From: Ophthalmolycus amberensis
Lineage: Eukaryota; Chordata; Actinopteri; Perciformes; Zoarcidae
Assembly (NCBI GenBank): GCA_024529925.1
Contig: JAFEUB010000906.1
Coordinates: forward strand, 62,001 to 126,000
Length of the DNA: 64,000 bases
Reading direction: 5' to 3'
The notes under the pieces are model-generated. The model was not told the DNA's origin. It saw only the letters and a program-made list of their open reading frames with translations, and searched no databases. The translations under genes and the position numbers were made by a program. Position 1 is the stretch's first letter. Each line of letters opens with the position of its first letter. This document shows, one piece after another, positions 11,900-24,614 of this stretch.

Positions 11900-14440
11900 G
11901 GGAAAACTCACTAGTCAGCACCAAGACACACTCTGTTTAAAGAGACATCTGCCTGCGCAGGAATATATTCACCTTAATCAGTGTAGTTGTTGATGAGCTG
12001 TATTTTTATTGAATGTGTTAACAAGGTGTGTTTCATCAAGCAACACAGCCAAATAATGGTTTTATATGTTTGATTTTCACTTAAGACATTTTGTGCATAA
12101 ATACACGTGAAACATATAGTTAGTGTTCATTCAATGATCAAGACATGAGTCATTTTAGGCCTATTCGATGCTGTCAATGACTATTGCTCTTTTTATAAAC
12201 AGCCTTGATGAAGTATTACTTTTGCAAGATTTTACACATTTGAAGACATATATTTATATTTTGGGTATGCTGTGGCTAAAGTCTGTGTGAACTGATTGTG
12301 TGCAGTGTGTTCTGCTGATGCTCTCTGTAGCTGTACTGCTGCAGTGTGAGTTTGCAGATCCACGCCAACCCCCCCGGGGAGTCAACTCAAATGCTGGGCC
12401 ATTGACAGACTCTCCCCCTCCCTCTCTTACTCCAAAAACACACACACACACAAGCACACAAGGTTTGTTTCTCCCGTTATACTTGAAACGTTCCTTTTAA
12501 TGTCTTTCTTCTTTTTTAGTTGCGGAAGAGTACACCATCTCCAGATGTACACATGTGGCACTGACATAAAAAGTTGAGCGATGGTGATACACCACTCACA
12601 CAAAACCAAACTGAGCTGCCTCTGCTGATCTAAAGGGATGTCTGTTCTCAAACAAGAACCAGTTCTGAGGAGCACACACAGCAACTATTGATTACTCAAA
12701 TTCAGGGTGATTGAGTTTACTCTGCAATCCTTAAAGGAGCATGAACGGTGAATATGGCCTTCCCCTGAGACACATATTGAAGAAAAGACGGTTCAGCACA
12801 CAGTCATTTCTCTGCATCAGCCATTCTTCATCCCTGCGAACACGTGTGTTGTCAGCCCAATCACACCCAGGGGACTGTGTCACACTCAAGGCCCTTAGCC
12901 TGTCCTCCAGCAATGAGTCTGTTTAAGGTGCTTAAATCTTATTTTCAAAGGTGAAACACATTACATGTTATCATTATTTCTTTCTGAAATGTCTTAAAAT
13001 GCATGCAACATGCTAGTTTGCTATTAAACATATAGAGTTCCAGTGTGTTTTGCACCACATCTGGCCGAAAGCCATGCAGGACAGAAATAACATGCATCAC
13101 ATCCCCTCTGTCCACTCGCTTCATGTTTAATGAATGAGGATATAATGGCGCAGAGTAGGTCGAATTCGGTTGTGATGTTATCAGGGCCTTGTTTTCAGTA
13201 TAGCTCATGTTCCTCAATACCTTGTTATTTGAACCAACAGTAATCTGAAGTCTATAAAAGAAGACAAATGTATCATTCTGTGTTAGAATATATACCTGCT
13301 GGAGAAATACCACAAACATGGACACATTGGGGATTTTATCACCAGTGAGAGTGTATGCAACAGTATATTCATATTTAAAACAGTGCTAAGCCTCACTGTT
13401 GGGGAGCTGTTGATTACAGCTGTTGATTTTTGCTGTTGTCTGCACTTTAATGCTATGGGTGGATTCATCACAGTAACAACCGTTTTTTTCTTACCAACTT
13501 TTTTATTAAAAGCTGGAAGTCCTACCATGTGAATGACATTGGCAGAGGGACAGCAGAAAAGGAGGTGGGAGGCTCCTGCTATGTAATGACCTTGTCCTTG
13601 AAGGGATGGATGGAGAGAGGGGAGACAGAGAGAGATGGAAAATAGCAGGATCGATACAGAGGAAAAAGTCACAAAACGTGAAACCCATCCTACAGGAGAA
13701 AAAGGACGTGCAGAGCCCGAATGAAAGACATGTTTTGTGTATGTTCTTTTGTGTGCATACCTATGTAGCTGCAAGTGTGTGAGAGTATATCGTGGAGCAG
13801 TGGTCAGGACTTTTCCCTTGTTTTTCCACAGTGGTATATTTAGAGCTTTCTGTGATTTGAGACAATGAAAGAAAAGAGGAGCCGGCAGGTTGTGAGGAAG
13901 ACAGACGATGGAGGTTGCAGTCAACAGGGATGATAGAGGGATAAAAGGAGAGGACTGGAATTGGGTGAGAAAAGAGGGAGTCACCTTGGGAGGGACAACT
14001 AGAAAAATGGCTGTCCTGGCAGTCTTAGGGATGACTCAGCTGCAGTACAATTACGGTCTTGGCATGTGTTCACTTGCTTTGTGCTGAACACATTAAGGTG
14101 GTGCAATTTTGAGTGTGTCTGTATGTTTATTTTAAGGGCTACACAGCTAATCACCAAACACAAACCGCAGAAGCACTTCACAGTTTGATGGCTGTAAAAA
14201 CTAAATCCTAAAATTGAACACGAGTGAACTTGGCTCTGTCACAGCACCACCTGCTGGACAGTTAGCAGACTGCTGGTGTAATTCCCTGGTTTGTCCACAG
14301 GGGGCAGCACAGCCCCAGTGCACTGCACTAAACTCCCTCATGTTTACTTCCTGTGTGAGCCAGCTCCCCTTTGACCCAACGAGGGAAAGTTCAAACCAAA
14401 CACCACCAACTTTTTCCTCAAAACAGCGATATAAGGTCAA
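11900..14440. other. nefh-fancg intergenic interval
   Basis: About 2.5 kb between the divergent nefh and fancg 5' ends. No gene is supported. The longest ORF (233 codons, minus, 13283-13984) shows no domain, no family resemblance and many low-complexity residues, so I treat it as chance. The interval presumably includes regulatory DNA for nefh, but I recognise no specific sites beyond the TATA box. Confidence 0.6.
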
Positions 14441-14445
14441 ATAAA

Positions 14446-17400
14446 ATGCATCAACCACTGTGTTTATTAGACAGCTGGAGCCAGGAGAACAACGAGGTGG
14501 TGAACAAGTGGAAGGTAGGACGTGTTTTAACGTTAGCCTCGACAACGTTAATACATAGCCTGCTGTAACGTTAATTTAGCGTTATATAAATCTGTTTATG
14601 CTTGATAATAGATTATAAAAGTAGCGTGTAATCCTTGCTAACGTCACGTAACGTTCTGGTTTCTAGTAACATAACGTTACTGCCTAATATATCTTTTTGG
14701 GGGAAATTTCTATTAACAGACTGTCTTCCACATGTTTGGTGTATTTATTACTTTAGCTGAACAAATAACATCACAGATGAATATCACATGATATTTCATT
14801 ATTGTTATTATTACGGATGTATTAACATGAAAGCAGTATTCTAATGTTGTAGGAGGAGCTCATTTGAACTAATTTATATACTGTTGGGTAATGCCAACTA
14901 TATGTATTAATTAAATACTGATCACATGTTTTGTATGTACAGTATTTTTTGAGAGGTAACTTAAAATGTTATCTAATAGATGTTATGGAGTACGAAGTAC
15001 TCCCTCTAAATTATAGTGTAACAATATGAAGTACATACTCAAGTAAAGTACGAGTACCTCTTCTTTGTACTTACAGTAAAGTTTGCTTTCACGTCATTGT
15101 TTCAGCAGCTAGAAGGAGGAGATGTATTAACCCGAGACCAGAACCAGAACCACAGCCGTCTGATATGGTGTTCCTCTGAGTTTCACAAACTTTTAAGGAA
15201 AATCCAAGGTGCTCCATCTCCTTCATAATGCTCACATGCATGTGTGAATGTGCCCGAAACCCACTTTGGGGTTGTGGGATTTGATTGTAGCCACACTCAG
15301 AGGTCTTCAGGAACTCATGTGATAAGGCTTACTTTGGGCGGAGAGCTCAGCTGTTACCTTTATGCAGCATTTATCTCCCTCCTTTCCTTTCCCCATGTCT
15401 CTCTCCTGCAGGTATCCCTCCTATTGCAGATCACACACAGTTGGAGCTGACTGTGGTGTACAATGCCTGTGTGTGCTCCATTGCTCAGTCTCAGTTCTCA
15501 GAAGCGGAGCTGCTCCTCACACGAGCCACAGCGAGAGGTAGGATGAGGACCATAGATGTAGATGACACAGGAACTTACGTCATAGATCCAGTTTTATATT
15601 AGTTTGAAGGGTTGCTCAACTCTGACTTTACCATCCTTGCTCTTGTCCCCTACAGTTCTACAGATGACAGAAGATGACCCTGCTGCTTCAGACCCTCCTG
15701 CTTTTTGGAGAACAGCTCTCAAATCAGTGGGAAACACAGCTTTGAAGCCCCACGTACTGTACCTTCTCTGTCTGCAGTGGGCCATATGGCTGGCCACCTG
15801 CCAGCTGAAAACTATACAGGGATTTCAAGTAAGATCTTGTTTGTTCCCATCTTAATTATTTGGTGTGGTTTAAAGGAACTTCTTCTGTTTAGGCTGATGA
15901 GGTGGCTGTGATCTGTCCGGTGTGGACCAAACCACTGTACTTAGTCCTCCTACAACAAAGGATCTCAGTTAGCAGTCAGCTTCCAAGTGAACTCCACCAT
16001 GTTTTGTTTGTGATGAAGTGAGAAGGCTATGTGATATGAATATGCTCCATGTATACTATGTATAAATATAAAAGCTAGTCTACTCATGTTAGTGTTCAGG
16101 CCATGATGTCACCTTCCTCTACATCTCATGGACCTTTGTTATCGGTATTTATGAGACAAATGCCTCATACCAAACACCATCAAGTGTAGTTGGTACTATT
16201 TACCAGTTACCATTTATATTCCATTCCCACAAATACATTGAATATGTTATGCTTTTGTTTGTTTGAAGAAATACATTACAAAATGCAAACTTTCTTCAGG
16301 GCAATGCAATTTCCCCCCCAATATCTCTTTTCCCGTCTCTGCCAGCAAAATATATATTTGCCAGCATGCAACAGTGTCCAGTCCCGAAATGTGTGGGATA
16401 CTGTAAAACTATACTCTATTATTTCCTGTGATGCAGGATGAGCTGCTCTCTGTATTTGAGACACTCTCTACTGGAGTTTGGGAGGAGGAGAGGAGCGCGT
16501 CAAGGAGAAAGTCCTCTGACATTCCTCTGCTGGTGATGGACCAAAGAAGGCTTATCGAATTGTTGCAGATCTGTACTTTCATTGCCCAAGGTCAGCAACA
16601 TTCATGTTTTACATTAACACGTATTGAGGGAAAAGATACAGTTTGCTATGACCTGATTAATGTATTATATACTTTTGCTCTGTGCATTCTAAATACATAT
16701 CTCACCTTGTATTCTATTCACTTTTTTGCACTTGTGCCACCAAGAGAGAAATGAGGCACACAAACACAACACAGGCACCATTTTATCTGACTCCTTTCGT
16801 TTGTATTATTTAGGAATTAATCTTGTTTTTTCTGCTGTCCTCTGTATGTTTCATTAAGGTGCAGAAAGATTGAGTGAGGGCCAGAGTTCAGAAGCGCTGT
16901 CTGGTCTGCAGACCGCTTCCTCCCTGCCTGCTCCCAGAACTCTAATAGCATACACACACCTCCTCTCAGGCTCTTGCCTTGCCCATATGGTACACATGCA
17001 GACAGAGTCTAGACAAAAAGAACAGAGACAGAACATGAACTTCTATTATTCATTGGCATAACAGATTTGAGCATTTGCATGGAGTGAGAATGTGTGTTTG
17101 TATTTGTCTCCAGAGCCGCCCTCAGATGGCCTTGCAGTGTTACAGGATGGCACTGGAGACAGACTCCCGGTGTGTGTGTGCTCTGTACCAGAGCATGCTT
17201 ATTTACCGACAGCTCGGCAACACACAGGCTGAGATACAAGCTCTTCGCTTGCTGCACTCTGTGAGTACCACAAGTAATCAGTAGATACAGGGAAAGCAAA
17301 AAAAGATGCAGAATGCCTATATGTGTCTAAATGTTTGTCTTGTAGAATTAGATACATTATAGTTAAAAATATTCTCTGCCTGTTGTGGTGGACTAGCTCT

Positions 17401-20400
17401 TAGGAGGTGAGCCAAAACGTTTATTGGGGACACTGACACACATATTCATGTGAGTGCTCTGTTGTCCCACAGACTTTGATGTTGCCCTCTGTCACAGAGC
17501 CTGCTCTGGCTGGTGCTCATCTCCTCCCCCCGTCCTTACTGCTGCGCAGCCAATCCCTGAGCAGGCTGCTCTCAGTTCCCGCTGACCTCTCCGTCCTTCA
17601 CAGTCTGGCCCTGAAGTGTGTGCTCCATGAGAGGTGAGAAGAAAGGTCTGTTACTGGCACCTCACCCACTGCTGAAACCCAGAAGACGGAGACTGAGATG
17701 AGAGTAATAGACACAAAGTGCACATTGTAGTTGTTAAATGGGTGCTTTATCTTTCAGGGTGTCAGAGGGTGTGGAATGTTATTTGGACCTGCTGGCTGCT
17801 CTTCACTCAGAAGATCAACATGGAGTGAGACTGAAAACAGACATGCAACATAATTTAACAATGAGCTTTGGATAATTTAATATATCTTTATATATGCCTG
17901 CTATGTGCTCATTTTTGAGAAGTCGTAATGTGTTTGTCCCACGGAAGAATACCTTATTGACATCCATGTGCTCCACGCCTCTGTCTCAGGTGCATGCTGA
18001 GGGCCCTCCCCTCCCCAAGTTGCCTGAGCTTTACCTGCAGGCCGGCGCCGCCTTGCTCATGGCCCGGCGGCCCGCTGATTGCATGGCGCTGTGCGATGAA
18101 GTCATCACTACGTCACTGGAGCTGCTGCCAGGGAAGGTGGTGCTGGAAGAGCCGGAGGAGAAGTGTGAGGCTGAGACCGGGACTCTGTGTGCAGAGGGTG
18201 AAGATAGGGTGGGGATGCTGCTCTGGGTGGGTGCTGCCTACCTCCTCCAGGGTCACTGCCACACTCACCTGAGGGACTGGAAACAAGCTGTGACTCACTA
18301 CACAAGGTCTGTCAAATGAAGTAGCTTATAATTCCTGAATAATTCCTGATGACAGAAATAAAGCCAGACACATAAGATTGTGCTCTGCATTACAGGTGTT
18401 TCAACCTGCTGGTGAAGGTGTATTTTAAAAAGAGAGGTGAGTACTTTACTGACTTTTTTTGATACTTTGGAGAGAACTTTTCCTTTTTTACACACCCTGC
18501 AGCAGTGATACTCTACTTGCGGCTTGCGGGCCAGATAGGGTGCTGGATGGCCCGCTGACCATTTTCTAAGTCACAATGAATACAAACTAATAAGTAATGG
18601 GGATTTCTTTTTAACTTTTAATGTAAATAAGGTGCCAGAGTGCATAAAAAGGGATCACAATAGACTAATAGAGCTTGTTTATGGTCCGGGCTATGCAATG
18701 AATGTCTGCTATGTGTTTATTAACTGGCCCCTGGCCTCCTGTCATTTTGCAAAAGTTCAGTATCCCTGCCCTGCAGCTACTCTTACATTTTAGTATGTTG
18801 TTTGTTTAATTACAGGTTGCCAACCACAGATCCCCAGTGCAGACATGGCGGGCATGCAGGGAACAGATCTGTGTGTCCTCCAGAGGTTAAAGGGGCTTTC
18901 GCTAGCTGGTAGAGGCATCAGCTTCACCCAGATAGACCAAAACAGAGAGGCACTGAGAGACCTGCAGCTCAGCATGCAGGCATTCCCAGGTAAATGCCAC
19001 AGCTGTAACCTAACCTATAATGTAACAGTGTTAATGTCAATGCACTAGGGCAGAAGCAACTTAAGGTCAGTCACATGCACTTTAGGCCTATACTTGAGAA
19101 TTATGAACTACCATTTGAACAGTGTTTGTCTGTACAATGTCTGTTCTAAGTGTGTTGGTAATGACAGTACAGCGGAAGGGTCTGAAGGAAAGTCAAACTC
19201 ATTTTCCACAAATCTTCTCTGTTCTCTTACGAGGAGCAGATGGTTGATAGATGTTAACTTAATCTACAATCTTTACATCTTACCTTTGAGGTTTTTACAC
19301 ACAACACCTACAGTCCTGCACATGTATGAGCCAAGAACTGTAGTTAATCTGTATTTGGTTTGCGCGGTCCTTTGTGAGAACATGTATTAATGCTGTATGT
19401 CCTGTCTCAGAGTGTACAGGTGCAGGGCTGTGGTGTGGTGAGGTGCTGTGGAGGCTTGGCAGGAGACGGGAGGCAGTAGCTTGTTGGGAAAAGACCTGGA
19501 GCTTCACCCCACAATCCTCAGTACAGTAAGACATTGTCATTGTTATATTCACTGTCTTTTCTAAGATTGTGGTTTATAGTGCGCAGTATGTCATATAGTA
19601 TGTGCACACTTCACACTTGTACACACAAAATGCATCTCTGGGGACCTGGTTACACTTGTACAGCTCTAAATATAGGTGTGAGTCACTGTGGGGTTGTGGG
19701 ATTTTATTGTAACCACACTCTGAGGCAGTCCCATGTGACCATGCACTGTGTAGAGTGGGGTGAACACAGATGCATCTCCAACCACGCTTAAGATGTTTTT
19801 GCTCAAATGAATGTGCATCAACAGAACTAAAACAGTTATTTTGTTTCAATCAATTAGTTAGTAGTTAGACAACTTTAAAATCTTACAACCAAAATGCATG
19901 ATTTGTGGTGGTTGTTTACCATATCCCACTGTACAGATTGATAAATTGCCTATAATATATATTAATAAGAAAACATTAGAGACTTTAACTGTAGGTTGAT
20001 GCATCACAGAGGGATTACTTTAATTTTCACTAGCTGTTTGGTCATGGTTGCTGTGTGCCAATGCGCATTTTCTTTCTTCAGCTAAGGACACACTTTCTAC
20101 AGATAAAGCCAAATATGAACAGGGAGGCTAAGACTTGATTACAAGTTGTTATACCAAATGCATTTGAATTGCATTCTGATGCCACATATGAACTGGAGTC
20201 TGTCCCATTTGGATCTAGATACAATCTGATAAGGTGCTGATTTGAGATACTAGAACAGGATATATTTCAAAGAATGTCAAAAATGAAGCTGCTATCAGTC
20301 TCTTTTAACATTGACTATGCTGTGATGTTGATGCTCCTTCTAACTGGTATATGTTTTGCAGGAGTCTGTCGGTGTACCTACAGGAACCTCAGTCGGGCCC

Positions 20401-20464
20401 TCTGTTGGACTCCACGGAGCTGCGCCGCAGAATACAGGAACTACGTCCTACCTTGTCAGCCTAG
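14446..20464 (+). CDS. fancg: Fanconi anemia group G protein (15 coding exons)
   Basis: FANCG is a TPR-rich subunit of the Fanconi anemia core ubiquitin ligase, acting in interstrand crosslink repair in the nucleus. Coding exons: 14446-14514, 15106-15208, 15412-15537, 15656-15828, 15893-16009 (end uncertain), 16437-16590, 16859-16989, 17114-17260, 17473-17633, 17758-17824, 17990-18306, 18396-18436, 18816-18989, 19411-19525, 20362-20464. They give 665 aa; human FANCG is 622. Identity is weak overall but the pattern fits: helical repeats with MALQCYRMALETDSRCV and YRQLGNTQAEIQALRLLHS (exon 8) and QAGAALLMARRPADCMALCDE (exon 11) match TPR positions of human FANCG. Adjacency upstream of vcp in the same orientation repeats the human order. 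The exon 5 end is a problem: the strong donor AA then GTGAGA (16018) breaks frame, and only the weak TTT then GTGATG (16010) keeps it. An upstream in-frame ATG at 14371 exists; I chose 14446 because its product aligns better with human. Confidence 0.88.
15262..15325 (+). repeat. dispersed repeat, copy 1 (fancg intron 2)
   Basis: This stretch, beginning CACTTTGGGGTTGTGGGATT, is about 85% identical to 19686-19740, also inside fancg and in the same orientation, through the shared core ending ATGTGA. The two are probably fragments of one interspersed family. The family is not identified. Confidence 0.5.
18495..18776 (+). mobile_element. hAT-type non-autonomous element (MITE) with 8-bp target duplication
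   Basis: The element spans 18503-18768 (266 bp) inside fancg intron 12. Its ends are inverted: the left end reads CAGTGATACTCTACTT and the right end, reverse complemented, CAGGGATACTGAACTT, matching at 13 of 16 positions and starting with CAG. Both sides carry the same 8-bp sequence CCCTGCAG (18495-18502 and 18769-18776), the target-site length of hAT transposons. The interior is non-coding and includes GCGGCTTGCGGGCCAG and GGCCCGCTGACC, resembling widespread vertebrate hAT MITEs. Confidence 0.85.
19686..19740 (+). repeat. dispersed repeat, copy 2 (fancg intron 14)
   Basis: The partner of 15262-15325, sharing GGGGTTGTGGGATT, GATTGTA/TATTGTA and CCACACTC followed by GAGG and CATGTGA. It lies in the 836-bp intron before the last fancg exon. 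Confidence 0.5.
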
Positions 20465-20571
20465 AAAGACAAAAGAAGAATACCCTATCACTTACTGAAC
20501 AGGATCCACTTTCTCTGGCCTGTGAACTGAAACCCATACACACGACAAACGTGTATCTACTGGGACAGTAA

Positions 20572-20577
20572 AATAAA
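20572..20577 (+). terminator. fancg: fancg poly(A) signal
   Basis: AATAAA lies 108 bp after the fancg stop and is followed by a TG-rich stretch near 20594-20630. This places the fancg 3' end about 750 bp before the vcp start codon. Confidence 0.75.
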
Positions 20578-21099
20578 GCATCTTGAAAGGGCTTGCCGTG
20601 TTTGAGACTGAGCACACAGTGTGGGTGGTAAACCTAGCTGGTGGTTTATGCATGAAATGAAGATTACTTGACAAACTGTATTTTGGTCACTGAGGATCTG
20701 GCGTCTTGGAGATAAAATGTGTATTTTGGCCAGGCAAGAGTAATCAAGACTTTAACGTTCATAAATGATTATGTTTTTCAAGATAATGCACAATACTTTC
20801 TACCTCAGAAGATACATACCATAAACTGTGACGCTGCTCTAAAATGCCGATTTATATCGATGTGTCGATTGTATGGAATGTTCCGACTAATACAACGCAC
20901 TAATTAATGTGCACTGTTTTTACACACATATACTGTTACGATCAAGAGTAAACGACTTATTTCATGTTTATACGACGCTTTAACAACAACGCGGTGCAAA
21001 TGTATTGGATGACATAAGTTTGGTGACAGGCTTAAATTACCAATAAGAGAGACGTTGTTGAAAATAGAAACCGCCCACTACTTTATAACTGGCCGAATT

Positions 21100-21345
21100 G
21101 CCAAAATATTCTCGATGACGTGAGACTCGAGATTCTTTCATTGGTTGCCGAAACTGATGGCCAGCCTTCAGCCAATCAGAAGGCCGGATGCTTTCAGCTC
21201 ATGGTATAATTGTAAAGAAGGGCACGGAAACTGCTGCTCTTTCGTGTGAAATCACAGGGAACGTTCAGTAACGACAACCGGCTAAGCCTCTTAAACATTT
21301 AGCTAGAATTTCTTTATTTATTACTAGTAATCCAGGTGGACGACC
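21100..21345 (+). promoter_or_regulatory. vcp: vcp promoter and 5' UTR
   Basis: The stretch before the vcp ATG holds two CCAAT boxes in opposite orientation, ATTGG near 21141 and CCAAT near 21173, about 30 bp apart, and a TATAAT-like motif (GGTATAATTG) near 21204. This arrangement suits a broadly expressed gene and predicts transcription starting near 21230. Transcript data are needed to fix the start. Confidence 0.55.
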
Positions 21346-24300
21346 ATGGCTTCGGGAGGGGAGTAAGTAAAAACATATTTCCTTCCTATTAAAATGCGGA
21401 TTTCTGAACAATGGCCACCAGTAAATGCCTTTTAAATGGCTAGCGGCAGCTCAGAATACGTTAGTTTATAAAAGTTAGCTCGATTGCTAATACGTTAGGT
21501 TACCTAGTTTGCTACCAGGAGAGCTAATGGGGTCAGTTACTTCAGCCTCCGCACTTCTGTCCGTAGGTTGTATAACCTAACAATGCAAATCCACTGACAG
21601 TTGTTCGTTATCCCGACGAACTGTTGACAGTTACCATCCACACGGTTGTTGTTGGTCAGCTAACCGTATTAAATTAGCGAGCTGTGGCACAGCGACTTGA
21701 CAAAGCGCAGTCATCGCTGTCGTGTTTGAATGCTAACGTTAGCTTAGCAACGCTGTCAAGGCCAAAGCCATCACACCGACAAGTTGGCCTATCCGCCGGC
21801 TAATAGCCCGTCTTCAGAGCTGGTTTCAAATTGTAAATGGAACAAATAACGATAGAAATCTAATGAGTAAATATAACAAATGTTGGTAATAGGCCAACTG
21901 TTGCACGAAATAACGCTAACGCCAGTCATCCAGATCATGGTGCGCTGTCTGTAGCTACTCTACACCAGAGCTAGCAGGCTAACAGGGTTCGGCTATTCAT
22001 TCTAAATGATATTTACTTGGGCTCTATTTTGACGTTAGCTTAAGGGTCGTGAAATAAAACATTTCATCATCCATGTAGCTCATGTGACTCTGGAGCTATT
22101 GTATCTTAAGTCACGAATGATTGGTGACGCTAGTCTGTCTGTAAAGGGACTGAGCTAACGTTAGCTAACAAAGTTTTTTTTTTTTTTTCCAATTCTTTTG
22201 CTGTGTCATCTGGGCTCGCTTGCTCGCCAGTCAGTTAGCTTTGCGGCTAGCATTAGCACGCTAACAACATGAAAGACAAACTACAAAACCGGTCCTAGAA
22301 TCTTCTGGAAACATTTGGCCATTTCAAACTTAACGTTGACTACCCGTTATGTTTTTACTTTATTTTGAATGTACCTCACGACTGTACGTATTATTCGTAG
22401 GTAACTATTATTCATGGTTATTGGCGAGTTGTGTGAACGATCTGGTGACACGTACGATAACTGTAATACATAATTACTTATTCTTAGTTACTGTTATTCA
22501 TAATAATGTTGGGACATATACACACACTAGATTATTGAGTTTATAGAATTGACTAATACCTCATGTCGTTTATAATTTAATGCAGTTCTTACTCCTAGGT
22601 GTGCTCTATAGCTAAAAAAGTAGAGACAATTCACAACTACCAATTTAATACACAAACTGTACTCATGCCAAGTGTACATGATCTCTCCGCAGACACTGTT
22701 TGATATTGGGTTCAACATGATATCAGTAATGATACATTTAGAGCTCATATGGTTTAGGAGTTCAGACATTGATCCCTCAACACAGAAAGCTGTCCTGCAA
22801 GGGAAGTTAAACCAGAATGCATTTCCAATTCCCCACAGATGTACCAGAAAACTAACCCAGAGCACCTCAGGTGCCTGGTTTACCGTAGGCATTTTTAATG
22901 AAGTTATGAAATCTATCATTTATTTGCTGTGGTATCGTGATGTTAATAGTTTTCTGTCCACATTTTCTAATACACAATTGCTTACTAACTTGAGTTAGGT
23001 TATTGTAGGACCTGCATGACAACTTGAAGTTACACAATAAGAGTTATTTTGTTTTATCTAAAACTTTTTTTAATCTGTTTTTCTATATAGATCCAAAAAT
23101 GATGATCTAGCCACTGCAATTCTGAAACAAAAGACCAGACCCAACAGACTGATTGTTGATGAATCCATCAATGAAGACAACAGTGTGGTCTCTCTCTCTC
23201 AGGTAGACATTCAGAAGGCTTTATGAATGGCTAATATATCTACAAATTCTAAACCCTATGCATTGTAGTGATAAATTGAGTTCCTATCTGTCATCTTGAT
23301 ATTTTAAATGTAATAACATTGAGATGCACATAAAAAAAACATTGTTTAATGCCTCTTTAAGGCCAAGATGGATGAGCTCCAGCTCTTCCGTGGAGACACG
23401 GTGCTGATGAAGGGAAAGAAGAGGCGGGAGACTGTGTGCATCGTGCTGTCCGATGACACCTGTTCCGATGAGAAGGTTCGCATGAACAGGGTGGTCCGCA
23501 ACAATCTGAGGGTCCGACTGGGTGATGTTATCAGGTGGGGAAAATCATACACTTGTATTAAATTCTTTCCACAACCCTTTTAGAAAAGCGAAGTGGTCTA
23601 AAGCCTTGTATCTCATTCAGCATTCAGCCATGTCCTGATGTGAAGTATGGAAAGAGGATCCATGTCCTCCCAATAGATGACACAGTAGAAGGAATTACTG
23701 GCAACTTGTTTGAGGTCTACCTTAAGCCATACTTCCTGGAGGCTTACAGGCCAATCCGCAAAGGTGAGTAAAAAAATGTCATTGTCGGAACAAATATTAA
23801 ATTTTCCCTGGCTGATCAAATGTTTCAATGCATCACATGTATCTCTCTCAAGAGTGGGAGAACTAACAGTTTTCTTTTCCCCTGTGAAGGTGATATTTTC
23901 TTGGTCAGAGGAGGCATGCGTGCTGTGGAGTTCAAGGTGGTAGAGACCGACCCCTCTCCCTACTGCATCGTTGCTCCTGATACAGTCATCCACTGTGAGG
24001 GAGAGCCAATCAGGAGAGAGGTGGGTATCATGTACACACGGCATGGGTTGAAGTTTACCAAAAAATAAATGACATTGAAATTTGAACATCTTGTGTTTGA
24101 ACACGCAGGATGAGGAAGAGTCCCTGAACGAGGTGGGCTATGATGACATCGGAGGGGTGAGGAAGCAGTTAGCTCAGATCAAAGAGATGGTGGAGCTGCC
24201 GCTTAGACACCCTGCGCTTTTTAAGGCCATAGGAGTCAAGGTAAGGCAACAAGCAAATTGTAACAGTTAAAGTGAGCCTGTGTAACCTCAAACAGAAAAA

Positions 24301-24553
24301 TCTAAAATATGCCTCTATCCTTAATTTCTTTTGTATACACACCATGTACTACAATCATATTTAAACAGGAATAACTGGCAAATATTGACTAGCTTTAGCC
24401 ATATAATGCTGTGTAACTGACGTTATTGAGTCACGTTAGGAGTCTTCTACACTAATGCTGCTGTTGCACCGTGTTTAGTACAGTATGTCTGAGATAATAT
24501 ATATATATATATATATATATATCTCTATCTATCTATATCTATCTATCTATCTA

Positions 24554-24614
<61 letters not shown>

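Noticed and set aside
13283..13984. 233-codon ORF on the minus strand between nefh and fancg
   Set aside because: No recognisable domain or family, low-complexity stretches, no splice context, and a length that can occur by chance in 64 kb with six frames.
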